From contig CALKTD010000023.1 of the NCBI GenBank assembly GCA_937997345.1, positions 39,269 to 103,268 on the forward strand: a stretch of 64,000 bases of DNA, read 5' to 3'. The notes beneath the pieces were generated by a model. It made no database searches and had not been told where the DNA came from. It saw only the letters and a list, made by a program, of their open reading frames with translations. The stretch comes from an uncultured Atopobium sp. (lineage in GTDB: Bacteria; Actinomycetota; Coriobacteriia; Coriobacteriales; Atopobiaceae). The position numbers were made by a program, and so were the translations under genes. This document shows positions 46,432 through 54,847 of this stretch, piece after piece (the first letter of the stretch is position 1; each line of letters starts with the position of its first letter).

Positions 46432-47975
46432 AATTTGAATACGCCGCGCGCGACCTTTGGTTTGATCCAAAGGAGTCTGGCGTTCTTGAAGGTGACCACG
46501 TCATTTGTCAGACCGAACGTGGTCTAGAGATTGGTCTTGCTGTTGCTGATCCTCGTGAGATTTCTCAGGAGGAGTTTGAGTACAAGACAAATAAAGCTGA
46601 GCTCAAAGACGTTGTTCGTGTAGCAACTGAAGAGGATCTATCTCGCGCAGAAGAGCTTGCCGCTAAGGGCGAGGCTGCGCTTCCCGTATTCAGAAAGTTT
46701 GCTGTTCAAGAAGAACTTGAGATGAAGCCTATTGGTGTCGAGTACCTTTTTGATGGCGAGAAGGTCGTGTGTTACTTCTCGGCTGATGATCGTGTGGACT
46801 TTAGGCAGCTTGTCCGTGAGCTTTCTCATGAGCTTCACGAGCGCATTGATATGCGTCAGATTGGCGTCAGGGAAGAAGCAGCGGTCATTGGTGGCTACGG
46901 TCACTGTGGACAAGAGCTCTGTTGTAGAAGGTTTGGTCTCTCTTTTGAGCCAGTTTCTATCCGCATGGCAAAAGAGCAGGATTTGCCTTTGAACTCCACC
47001 AAGATTTCCGGTGCTTGCGGCCGCTTAATGTGCTGCTTGCGCTATGAGTTTGAAGCGTATCGTGACTTCAAAAACCGTGCTCCAAAGCGCAACGCTGTTA
47101 TTGAGACTCCTTTGGGCATGGCAAAAATTGTTGAATACAACACGCCAAAAGAAGAGATTGCCCTTCGCCTAGAGAGTGGCAAAGTGGTACGCATTCCTCT
47201 TGCTGATATGGATGCCTCTCCTGCAGCACAGCAGAAGTCGGAAGATCTTGGCTGTTCCTGCAGGCCAGACAGTGTTTCTCGCGCTGCTCTTGAGCGTCTT
47301 GAATCTGTTGAGGTTCAGATGGCTCTGGCAGAGCTTGATAGAGCAAACGGCCTCATTGTTGATGAAGAGCCAGAGATTAATCCTGACCTCTTTGTTACTG
47401 AGGCTCCAAGGCGCAAGCGTGAGCGCTCCGAGCAGAACTCTGCAAATAAGCAGGAAAACGCTAAGAACTCTGGAACAAGAAACGCTCGAGAAGAGCAGGG
47501 AGCTCAAAGTTCTTCTCGCACCCGTCGCGTAAGAACCTCAAAGAACGCTCAGGTTAATCCTGGTTCCAGCACCTTTGACGCTGCAACAGATACACTGCGT
47601 CGTACCCGCCGCCGTCATCACGCAACAGAAGAGGGCGCTGCAAATACGCAGGCTCCTCAAAAAAGTGAGCAGAGCACAGCTCCTGCGCAGAAGCAGCCAC
47701 AGGGAAAGCGCTTTAGAAGAACAGATGCTCCTCAAGCGCCACAGAAATCTGATGAGGCACAGACTCCAGTCCGCGTAAAGAGGACTCGTCGTCCAGGTGA
47801 TAGAGCAGGTATGAAGGCTCAGAGTGCTTCACAGAGCGCTCCACAGAATGCTTCTGGATCTAACGGTGCTTCTAACGGTGCACCTAGAGACGCTCAGCCA
47901 CAAAACGCTGCACGTCGTAGGCACAGAAGAGCTGGACGCGATGATCGCGGACGCGGTGCAAAGGACAACGCGTAA
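46410..47975 (+). CDS. ricT: RicT/YaaT-like protein with long basic tail
   Basis: The first ~300 residues match the PSP1/RicT family, with GYGHCGQELCCRRFG and SGACGRLMCCLRYEFE as the Cys motifs that hold an iron-sulfur cluster in the RicAFT complex. RicT guides RNase Y maturation of mRNAs in Bacillus. The last ~220 residues are low-complexity, rich in Arg, Gln, Ala, Ser and Asn (SRTRRVRTSKNAQ and similar), and are absent from the Bacillus protein. That tail could bind RNA. AAGGAGG precedes the ATG, which lies inside holB. ricA and ricF are not in the window. Confidence 0.9.
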   Translation: MPTVVPVKFEYAARDLWFDPKESGVLEGDHVICQTERGLEIGLAVADPREISQEEFEYKTNKAELKDVVRVATEEDLSRAEELAAKGEAALPVFRKFAVQEELEMKPIGVEYLFDGEKVVCYFSADDRVDFRQLVRELSHELHERIDMRQIGVREEAAVIGGYGHCGQELCCRRFGLSFEPVSIRMAKEQDLPLNSTKISGACGRLMCCLRYEFEAYRDFKNRAPKRNAVIETPLGMAKIVEYNTPKEEIALRLESGKVVRIPLADMDASPAAQQKSEDLGCSCRPDSVSRAALERLESVEVQMALAELDRANGLIVDEEPEINPDLFVTEAPRRKRERSEQNSANKQENAKNSGTRNAREEQGAQSSSRTRRVRTSKNAQVNPGSSTFDAATDTLRRTRRRHHATEEGAANTQAPQKSEQSTAPAQKQPQGKRFRRTDAPQAPQKSDEAQTPVRVKRTRRPGDRAGMKAQSASQSAPQNASGSNGASNGAPRDAQPQNAARRRHRRAGRDDRGRGAKDNA

Positions 47976-48403
47976 TGTATACGCTCAAGACCGAATATGC
48001 TTTTGACTCAGCGCATTTTCTCACCAACTACTATGGCAAGTGCGAGAATCTGCATGGTCATCGTTGGCATGTGACTGCCTGCATTTCTGCTGCAGAGCTT
48101 GGTGAGTCTGGTACAGAAAAAGACATGGTTATGGACTTTGGCGTCTTTAAGTGCAAGGTCCGTGCGCTGTGCGATTCTCTTGATCATACGTTTTTGATTG
48201 AGGAGGGTTCTCTTTCTGAAAAGACGCTGACCTGTCTTAAAGAGGAGGGTTTCTCGCTTACCATTTTGCCGTTTAGAACAACAGCAGAAAATCTGGCTAA
48301 GTATCTGTTTGAGCAACTCGAAGCGGAAGGCTTACCTGTATCTTCTGTTGAGGTTGATGAGACGCCAAACAATTGCGCCATTTATTCAAAAAATATGAAG
48401 TAA
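47975..48403 (+). CDS. queD: 6-carboxytetrahydropterin synthase (QueD-like)
   Basis: A 142-residue member of the pyruvoyl-tetrahydropterin synthase fold. Zinc ligands are visible as His in DSAHFL and in ENLHGHRWH, and LDHTFL carries a catalytic His. QueD makes the first queuosine precursor; no queC or queE is near, so a pterin role cannot be excluded. Its ATG overlaps the ricT stop (TAATG), which implies translational coupling in the tmk-holB-ricT operon. Confidence 0.88.
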   Translation: MYTLKTEYAFDSAHFLTNYYGKCENLHGHRWHVTACISAAELGESGTEKDMVMDFGVFKCKVRALCDSLDHTFLIEEGSLSEKTLTCLKEEGFSLTILPFRTTAENLAKYLFEQLEAEGLPVSSVEVDETPNNCAIYSKNMK

Positions 48404-48450
48404 CCTGTTGTTTTTAAAGCTTGTGTGAGCAATATAACCTCGATGGGTAT

Positions 48451-48479
48451 ACTCTACGTATGTAGAGGTTTTATCTTTT
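48451..48479 (+). terminator. Possible terminator after queD
   Basis: A 6-bp stem CTCTAC / GTAGAG with GTAT loop, then GTTTTATCTTTT. The stem is short, so this is a tentative call. Confidence 0.45.
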
Positions 48480-48495
48480 GGCGAGGTGGAATTTC

Positions 48496-49536
48496 ATGGC
48501 TCACGGAACATTGCGAGGTGTCAATTTAACCGGTTGGCTTACGCTTGAACCGTGGGTAACTCCTGAGCCGTTTGCGCGTACTGGCTGTGTTGATGAAGCT
48601 CAGCTCATTAAAGCACTAGGTGTTGAGGACTACCATAATCTTGTTAAAGCGCATCGTTCTTCATTTATTCAGAGCTCTGACTTTGTGAGCATTGCCGCTC
48701 GCGGTTTTAATGCGGCGAGAATTTCTGTGCCTTGGTATGTTTTTGACGAACAAGCCGCTGATACACCATATTTAAGCTGTATTGCTGAGCTTGATAAGGC
48801 TCTTGAATGGGCAGAAGAGCTTGGTTTGCATGTTATTTTTGTACTGGCAGTAAATCCAGGATTGCCCGATGGTTTGGACGATCAGCCAGGTGGTGCTCCA
48901 CGTACCAGAATTTCTGGAGAAAAGTCTCTTTCTATTCTGCATAAGCTTGCCCTTCACTATGCTCACCGCAGTGGTTTTTATGGCATCGAAGTAGCTGATG
49001 AGGTTAAGCCTCGCGTGCGCAAGGGTTTTAAGCTCACTGATGGAATCCCTGGCCACTCGCTCAGAAACTATTATCGCCGTGCGTATGAGGCTATTAGATC
49101 TGTTGCAGGAGAAGAGCCTGTGGTTATTCTCCCAGATGGTGGTTGGCCTCAGGGATTTAGGCGTTTTATGAGCCAGCAGGCCTATCAAAACGTTTGGCTT
49201 GATGCTCACCTTGATAAACCTTGCGAGGGAATTGATTGCTCAGGTCCTCGCGGTGTACAGCAGCTTATTGATAAAAACGAAGCGTATTTGAAGACTTCTG
49301 CTTCAGGTGGCCTACCAGTTATGGTGGGCAAGTGGTCCGCATCGCTGCCAAGCATTGACGGCGCTATGACGGCAGAAGGAAGAATTGCACTTGAGCGCAT
49401 TTATACCTCGGGCCAGCTCAAAGTGTACAATACGTGTCCTGCATGGTTCTTCCAGACCTGGAAGACCTCCGCATTTTTGGCTGCATGGGACGCACGCGTT
49501 GCGCTTGCAACGTTTGAGAGGGGAATGCTCGAGTAA
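48496..49536 (+). CDS. GH5_9-like glucanase fold, nucleophile replaced
   Basis: A 346-residue TIM-barrel protein. The start RGVNLTGWLTLEPWVTPEPF is very close to exo-beta-1,3-glucanases of subfamily GH5_9 (RGVNLGGWLVLEPW in yeast Exg). The general acid stretch is GIEVADEV, where Glu169 remains but the usual Asn-Glu-Pro is Asp-Glu-Val. The nucleophile motif VGEWSA reads VGKWSA: Lys279 replaces Glu through codon AAG at 49330-49332, one base from GAG. No signal peptide is seen, so it is cytosolic. GAGGTGG precedes ATG 48496. It is probably a catalytically dead, ligand-binding relative, or was recently inactivated. Confidence 0.8.
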   Translation: MAHGTLRGVNLTGWLTLEPWVTPEPFARTGCVDEAQLIKALGVEDYHNLVKAHRSSFIQSSDFVSIAARGFNAARISVPWYVFDEQAADTPYLSCIAELDKALEWAEELGLHVIFVLAVNPGLPDGLDDQPGGAPRTRISGEKSLSILHKLALHYAHRSGFYGIEVADEVKPRVRKGFKLTDGIPGHSLRNYYRRAYEAIRSVAGEEPVVILPDGGWPQGFRRFMSQQAYQNVWLDAHLDKPCEGIDCSGPRGVQQLIDKNEAYLKTSASGGLPVMVGKWSASLPSIDGAMTAEGRIALERIYTSGQLKVYNTCPAWFFQTWKTSAFLAAWDARVALATFERGMLE

Positions 49537-50441
49537 TGACAGAATCTACTCCTTCAGCAGGTAAACTGTCTATTGTGGGCACGCCTATTGGTAACCTTTC
49601 GGATACGTCACCGCGCGTTAAAGAGACGCTTGCAGCAGCAGATGTCATTTTATGTGAGGACACGCGTGTAACTTCAAAGCTTCTCTCGGCATTTGACATT
49701 CACGTGCCACTGCAGCGCTGTGACCAAAATATTATTGAATCGCAAATTGAACCAACGCTTGAGAGGGTTCGCACTGGTCAGCGTGTTGCATTTGTGTCAG
49801 ATGCAGGTATGCCGGGTATTTCCGATCCAGGCCAGCATTTGGTTGATGCGGCGCTTTCAGAAGGCCTTGCAACGGAGGTTATTCCGGGTCCTTCTGCGGT
49901 AACTTGTGCACTTGTTGCATCGGGCCTGGCAAGTGAACATTTTTTCTTTGAAGGCTTTTTGCCCAGAAAGCATGGACAGATTGTTCAGCGTTTGCAGCAG
50001 CTTGCAGTAATTCCTGGCTCCATTGTGTTGTATGAGTCTCCGTTTAGGGTGCTTGCAACTGTTGAAGCTATAGCCGAGGTGTTTCCTACCCGGCAGGTGG
50101 CCTTTGTCAGAGAGCTCACCAAGCTTCACGAAGAAGTGGTGCGCGATGTGGCTCCTTGCCTTGTTAAGGCACTTGCTGCAAAAGAAAACCTCAAAGGCGA
50201 GTGTGTTTTGGTTATTGCAGCTCCTACAGAAGAAGAGTTTACTGCTGTATCGTTGCAGGTAGGGGGAGAGTCTCAGCTCTCGCTCGAAGACGCTATTCAG
50301 GCGGGTCTTACTGCTGGTACCAGAAAATCAGCCTTAGCCAAGGAGCTTGCTCAGAAGTTTGGTATTGCGCGTGATGAGGCATATCAGGCAATTCTTGCTC
50401 ACGAGGCACATAGTTCCAGTATGCCTATAAAGATGCAGTAA
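49536..50441 (+). CDS. rsmI: 16S rRNA 2'-O-ribose C1402 methyltransferase
   Basis: Methylates C1402 in the decoding centre of 16S rRNA with SAM. The 301 residues carry the tetrapyrrole-methylase-type motifs LSIVGTPIGNLSDTSPRV, CEDTRVTSKLL, FVSDAGMPGISDPG and VIPGPSAVTCALVASGL. Its ATG overlaps the preceding stop (TAATGA), so translation is coupled to the GH5-like gene. rsmI near tmk-holB-ricT and metG follows the Bacillus order. Confidence 0.95.
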   Translation: MTESTPSAGKLSIVGTPIGNLSDTSPRVKETLAAADVILCEDTRVTSKLLSAFDIHVPLQRCDQNIIESQIEPTLERVRTGQRVAFVSDAGMPGISDPGQHLVDAALSEGLATEVIPGPSAVTCALVASGLASEHFFFEGFLPRKHGQIVQRLQQLAVIPGSIVLYESPFRVLATVEAIAEVFPTRQVAFVRELTKLHEEVVRDVAPCLVKALAAKENLKGECVLVIAAPTEEEFTAVSLQVGGESQLSLEDAIQAGLTAGTRKSALAKELAQKFGIARDEAYQAILAHEAHSSSMPIKMQ

Positions 50442-50658
50442 AAGTGCTTCTTGTAGGATTTGAATACTACTTTGGATGAGCCTGAGAATAAGGCCATAAA
50501 AGTCTACAACTTTGTGATCAAAACCCAATCGAAGAGATATAAGAATCTCTCGTATCTCAGTGTTTTACACATCGGTAAATGAAATGTTCGGCGGTAACTT
50601 GCCTTAAATTTAGTGCTTTTCTTAGCATGTTTCAGAGACTTTACGGGGAAGGAATTCA

Positions 50659-51000
50659 TTACGACCACGGTTGAAATGTGAATATTATGGCCGTAAGCAA
50701 GGAGATGCTAATACCGAAAAAAATCAAGACGAGCGGCAGAGCAAAAGATTCTGACGCCGACACTGGAATTTTGAACATGAAAGCTATGATACCTGCGAGG
50801 ACAAGGCCGACTCCCGCTACCGCTAGTCCGAATCCAATTAATTTTGCAACATAGGGAATCCTATTCCTTGGAATCTGGGCAATATGGTAGTTGTGAATCA
50901 AGACGGGACTACCCGTCTTTACCATCCATAATCCAACAACGAGGAAACAAAATCCCCCAATCATGCTGCTGATGGATGATTTAAGTACATCAGGACTCAT
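50659..51000 (-). CDS. Small three-helix membrane protein (DUF3784-like)
   Basis: A 113-residue protein with hydrophobic segments at about 12-28, 50-72 and 85-108 and a polar loop YHIAQIPRNRIPYVAK. The pattern resembles small DUF3784-type membrane proteins of Firmicutes, without firm proof. Its ATG overlaps the TGA of an upstream open remnant on the same strand (ATGA), a coupling arrangement that suggests it was once the second gene of an operon. No good ribosome binding site is seen. It may be drifting toward a pseudogene. Confidence 0.55.
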   Translation of the reverse strand: MSPDVLKSSISSMIGGFCFLVVGLWMVKTGSPVLIHNYHIAQIPRNRIPYVAKLIGFGLAVAGVGLVLAGIIAFMFKIPVSASESFALPLVLIFFGISISLLTAIIFTFQPWS

Positions 51001-51182
51001 TGCTCATCTTGTCCATCTTTAAGGGGAGGTGTTGCAATAAAAGCAATATAGACAAGTTCATTACCTCCCATATCTATATCCCAAATCAAATCTAACATAC
51101 GCTGCATGTCGTCGATTGTCCATATGCGTTCGCAAAGGTCTTGTACCAGTTTTGTTGACCAAATTGAACTAAGGCCATCATT
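50997..51182 (-). pseudogene. Truncated gene remnant coupled to small membrane gene
   Basis: On the minus strand a frame of 61 codons is open from a TAG at 51185-51183 to a TGA at 50999-50997. It has no start codon until codon 26 and no ribosome binding site there. It reads like the C-terminal end of a soluble protein (LVQDLCERIWTIDDMQRML, LVYIAFIATPPLKDGQDEQ). Its stop overlaps the start of the 113-residue gene. I take it as a 5'-truncated remnant; the family is not recognised. Confidence 0.4.
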
Positions 51183-51256
51183 CTAGTATGAACTGCGTGT
51201 AGATATTTAACTGTTACAATAAATAAGCTATTGCAACTTACACAAAGGGAGTCATT

Positions 51257-52867
51257 ATGCCCGAGGCTAAGCCGTCATACTTTATTACCACCCCAATTTA
51301 TTACGTCAACGCAAAGCCACACCTGGGAACTGCGTACTGCACCCTGCTTTGCGATATCCAGGCTCGCTTTAGACGCGCTGCTGGTTACGATGTATTTTTC
51401 CTCACCGGTATGGACGAACATGGCGAGAAGGTCGCTCTTGCTGCAGCTGATCACGGTTTGTCTCCACAGGCATGGTGTGACTCGCAGGTTCCTTTCTTCA
51501 AGGGACTCTATGAAGAGCTGAATATCTCATATGATAACTTCATCCGTACTACCGATGAGCGCCACGTAAAAGCTGTCCAGTATCTGTGGGAGCGCATGCG
51601 TGAGGCTGGCTTCATCTATAAGGGATCTTACGATGGTTGGTATTGCATCCATGAGGAGACCTTCTTCACTGAGACTCAGGTAGAGAAAGCAGATGAAGAG
51701 GCTGGTTGCAAGGGTGCACACCTCTGCCCAGATTGCCACCGTGAGCTTGAGCGCGTCTCTGAGGAGTCTTGGTTCTTCAAGCTTTCTGCATTCCAGGATA
51801 AACTGCTTGAGCTCTATGCTAAGCACCCAGATTTCATTGAGCCAGATTTCCGTGCAAACGAGGTTCGAAGCTTTGTTGAGTCTGGCCTCCAGGATATTTC
51901 TGTATCTCGTACCAGTTTTGATTGGGGCGTTCCAGTTCCTTTTGATGAGTCTCACGTAACCTACGTCTGGTTTGACGCTCTTCTCAACTACTACACTGCT
52001 GTTGGCTATGGCGATGACAGCCCAGAGGCTGCTGCCATGAGAAAGCGTTTCTGGCCAGCTCAGATGCACGTTGTTGGTAAGGACATCATTCGCTTCCACT
52101 GCGTCATTTGGCCTGCAATGCTTATGGCTCTTGGCGAGGCTGTACCTGAGCACATTTTTGCTCACGGCTTCTTGAACGTCCGTAACTCGGAGACTGGTGT
52201 TGTTGAGAAGATGAGCAAGTCCCGCGGAAACGCCATTGCACCTAAGGACGTTTTGGACCTACTAGGTGTTGAGGGTTACCGCTATTACTTCATGACTGAC
52301 GTCACCCCTGGTGAGGACTCCGGCATTTCCTTTGAGCGCATGGAGCAGGTTTATAACGCAGACCTGGCAAATAGCTGGGGTAACTTGGTTTCTCGCGCTC
52401 TTAACATGAGCGATAAGTACTTTGAGGGCGTCACTCCAACCTTTGATGGTTCTTCTGTTGCTGCAGACCATCCACTGCGCAAGCTGGCTGAGGGTATCTA
52501 CGACCGCTACGCCGCATGCATGGAGAAGATGGACTACGTGGGCGCTAAAAACATCATCATGGAGCTTGTCCACGCAGCTAACCACTACATTGAGGATGCT
52601 GCTCCGTGGACGGTAGCAAAAGACCCAGAGCGCGCAGCAGAGCTTGCAGAGATTATTTATACGCTGCTTGAGTCTATCCGCATTTGCGCACATCTCTTTA
52701 TGCCATTCATGCCTACCACATCTGCAGAGGTTTTTCGCCGTATGAGCCTTGATGAGGCAGAGATTACCTCTATCGATACCCGCAGCGAGTGCGTATGGGG
52801 CAAGCTTCAGAGCGGCCTGGCTGTTTCTAAGGGAGACGCTCTGTTCCCACGTCTTGCAAGCAAGTAA
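51257..52867 (+). CDS. metG: Methionyl-tRNA synthetase
   Basis: Charges tRNA-Met. The 536 residues have the HIGH-type motif PHLGTAY, a zinc region CIHEETFF...CPDC, and KMSKSRGN as the second signature. The C-terminal anticodon-binding helices are present, but the extra tRNA-binding domain (~110 residues) of many bacterial enzymes is missing. AAGGGAG precedes the ATG. rsmA follows immediately; metG, tatD and rsmA clustering is common in Gram-positive bacteria. No T-box element was recognised upstream. Confidence 0.96.
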   Translation: MPEAKPSYFITTPIYYVNAKPHLGTAYCTLLCDIQARFRRAAGYDVFFLTGMDEHGEKVALAAADHGLSPQAWCDSQVPFFKGLYEELNISYDNFIRTTDERHVKAVQYLWERMREAGFIYKGSYDGWYCIHEETFFTETQVEKADEEAGCKGAHLCPDCHRELERVSEESWFFKLSAFQDKLLELYAKHPDFIEPDFRANEVRSFVESGLQDISVSRTSFDWGVPVPFDESHVTYVWFDALLNYYTAVGYGDDSPEAAAMRKRFWPAQMHVVGKDIIRFHCVIWPAMLMALGEAVPEHIFAHGFLNVRNSETGVVEKMSKSRGNAIAPKDVLDLLGVEGYRYYFMTDVTPGEDSGISFERMEQVYNADLANSWGNLVSRALNMSDKYFEGVTPTFDGSSVAADHPLRKLAEGIYDRYAACMEKMDYVGAKNIIMELVHAANHYIEDAAPWTVAKDPERAAELAEIIYTLLESIRICAHLFMPFMPTTSAEVFRRMSLDEAEITSIDTRSECVWGKLQSGLAVSKGDALFPRLASK

Positions 52868-52869
52868 TC

Positions 52870-53814
52870 GTGTCGGAGCACGCATCGCATCAGACATCGT
52901 GGCTTGCCAATCAGCGAGCCACTAAAGAAACGCTGGAACGTTTTGGCCTTGCCACCAAATACAGGCTGGGCCAAAACTTCCTGGTGCAAGACCACATTAT
53001 TGAGAAGATTGTCCAGCTTGCAGAGGTTCAGCCTGCCGATGTGGTCGTTGAGGTTGGACCCGGTTTGGGTACCCTCACGGTGGCCTTGCTCGACAACGCC
53101 CTCGCGGTTTGTTCGCTTGAAGCAGACTCTGAGCTTGAGCAAGTCTTAGCAGTCACCTGTAAGGAGCCTCATCAAGACTCGTTTGCGCTGGTTATGGGAG
53201 ATGCTCTGGCAATCACGCCGCAGAAGCTTGCTGAAGCTTACGGAGCCCTTCCAGCTGTTGCTCAGAGCGCTGCCTCAACTGCCCCGATGCCAACTAAGTT
53301 TGTGTCCAATCTACCGTATCAGGTGGCGGCTACGCTGATTCTCAAGTTCTTTCAGGAGCTTCCTTCGCTTGAGCGAGCGGTAGTCATGGTGCAGGCAGAG
53401 GTGGCTGATAGAATTGCCGCTAAGCCTTCTACCAAGGCATATGGTGCCTATACCGCAAAGTTATCTTTATTCGCGCAGGTTACTGGCAGATTTGAAGTGG
53501 GTCCTGGCAACTTTATGCCTCCACCACGCGTCAACTCTGCCGTGGTCCGCCTTGATCGCACCATCGCGAGAAACCCGGTGACCTCCAAGCTTCTTTCTGA
53601 AGAAGAGCTCTTGCATACCATGAGGGTTATTGACGCCGCCTTTGCTCAGCGCAGAAAGACCATTCGTAATTCAATGAGTGCTTCTGGGTTTGATAAAGAC
53701 AAGCTAGACCAGGCATTTCTCGCCACAGGAATTGCACCTACGGCGCGTGCAGAAGTTTTGACCAGCCAAGATTTTATTTGTCTTGCAGCTGCTTTGGAGC
53801 CTTTGAGTGAGTAA
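52870..53814 (+). CDS. rsmA: 16S rRNA dimethyladenosine transferase
   Basis: Dimethylates A1518 and A1519 of 16S rRNA late in 30S assembly. The 314-residue enzyme has RLGQNFLVQDHIIEKIV, the SAM site VEVGPGLGTLT, and the catalytic NLPYQV motif. It begins with GTG two bases after the metG stop, without a clear ribosome binding site, which suggests coupling. The tatD gene overlaps its end by 8 bases. Confidence 0.95.
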   Translation: MSEHASHQTSWLANQRATKETLERFGLATKYRLGQNFLVQDHIIEKIVQLAEVQPADVVVEVGPGLGTLTVALLDNALAVCSLEADSELEQVLAVTCKEPHQDSFALVMGDALAITPQKLAEAYGALPAVAQSAASTAPMPTKFVSNLPYQVAATLILKFFQELPSLERAVVMVQAEVADRIAAKPSTKAYGAYTAKLSLFAQVTGRFEVGPGNFMPPPRVNSAVVRLDRTIARNPVTSKLLSEEELLHTMRVIDAAFAQRRKTIRNSMSASGFDKDKLDQAFLATGIAPTARAEVLTSQDFICLAAALEPLSE

Positions 53815-54826
53815 GAAAAAGCATCATCTACCAGCAGAAGAAGTGGAAGCACTTTCTTTTTCTGACGGTCAACTATTTCACGATATTTACGGCACACCTC
53901 GCCCAACACCTCGTGTTTTGGCGCCTGTTGCTGATACCCATGGTCACTTGGGTAGCCTTTACGAGCACAGCGCCGCAGAGTCTCTTGCTCGCGCTGCCGC
54001 GGCGGGTGTTCGTATGCTTATTGTGCCCGTAGATATTGCTACAGAGTTTCCTCGTAAGTGGGCAGATAGCAGCGCTTTTATTGCGTGGTTCGAGGATACT
54101 CTTATCCAGGCACGTCACGCTTTTGCAAAGCTGGCTGAGGCAGATCTCTGCGTATCCTGCGATTTACCTGCAGAGTATTTGTTTGAATACACCTATTTTG
54201 TAGTAGGCGCTCACCCATACAGCGCACCAGACTACAACGAAGAAGCTGAACAGCGTCTGTTTGAGCTTCTTGAGCACCCTCTTTGCGTTGGCGTGGGAGA
54301 GATTGGCCTTGATTTTGGACCGTACTGTGAGGTTCCAGAAGAGGTCCAGCGTCAAGCATTTGAGCGACAGCTCTCCATTGCACACGAGCGCAATCAACGC
54401 GTTGAGCTGCACCTGCGTGATGGTGCTGATAATACGCACGCGCATGATTTGGCGCTTGAAATACTGAACCGTATGGGCGCACCTAAGGCAGGTTGTGACC
54501 TGCACTGCTACACAGATGGGCCAGAGGTTATGAAGCCTTTTGCAGACCTTGGTTGTTTTGTTGCTTTTGGTGGTGCAGCAACCTTTAAGCAATCAGATGA
54601 TATTCGAGCTGCAATGATCTCCTGTCCAGAGGTGCAACTGCTCTCAGAGACCGACTTCCCCTACATGGCACCAGAGCCTTTACGTGGAGGGGAGTGCACG
54701 CCAGCAATGGTGGTACACACGGTTGAGCGGTTGGCAGAGCTTCGTTGGCAGCGACTTGATATCCCCAAAGAGAAGACGTATACCATACTCTGGGAAAACG
54801 CCCAACGCTTTGTGGGACTTGCGTAG
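53807..54826 (+). CDS. TatD family metal-dependent hydrolase
   Basis: A 339-residue amidohydrolase-fold protein of the TatD/YabD group, 3'-5' nucleases or related hydrolases. Metal ligands are visible in DTHGHLG, GVGEIGLDFG, VELHLRDG, DLHCYTDG and SETDFPYM. A ~40-residue N-terminal extension precedes the first metal motif. It starts with GTG inside the end of rsmA. The metG-rsmA-tatD order links it with translation genes, as in Bacillus; its real substrate is uncertain. Confidence 0.9.
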   Translation: MSKKKHHLPAEEVEALSFSDGQLFHDIYGTPRPTPRVLAPVADTHGHLGSLYEHSAAESLARAAAAGVRMLIVPVDIATEFPRKWADSSAFIAWFEDTLIQARHAFAKLAEADLCVSCDLPAEYLFEYTYFVVGAHPYSAPDYNEEAEQRLFELLEHPLCVGVGEIGLDFGPYCEVPEEVQRQAFERQLSIAHERNQRVELHLRDGADNTHAHDLALEILNRMGAPKAGCDLHCYTDGPEVMKPFADLGCFVAFGGAATFKQSDDIRAAMISCPEVQLLSETDFPYMAPEPLRGGECTPAMVVHTVERLAELRWQRLDIPKEKTYTILWENAQRFVGLA

Positions 54827-54847
54827 CGTAGTGGGAGGTGAGCACGC

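Larger units (their letters stand above)
50442..51256. other. 815-bp low-density gap between rsmI and metG
   Basis: The only intact gene here is a 113-codon membrane protein on the minus strand (50659-51000). A 61-codon open remnant lies upstream of it, and the rest (50442-50658) has no supported gene or clear terminator. In Bacillus subtilis abrB occupies the comparable place. The composition is more AT-rich than the flanks. Confidence 0.6.
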
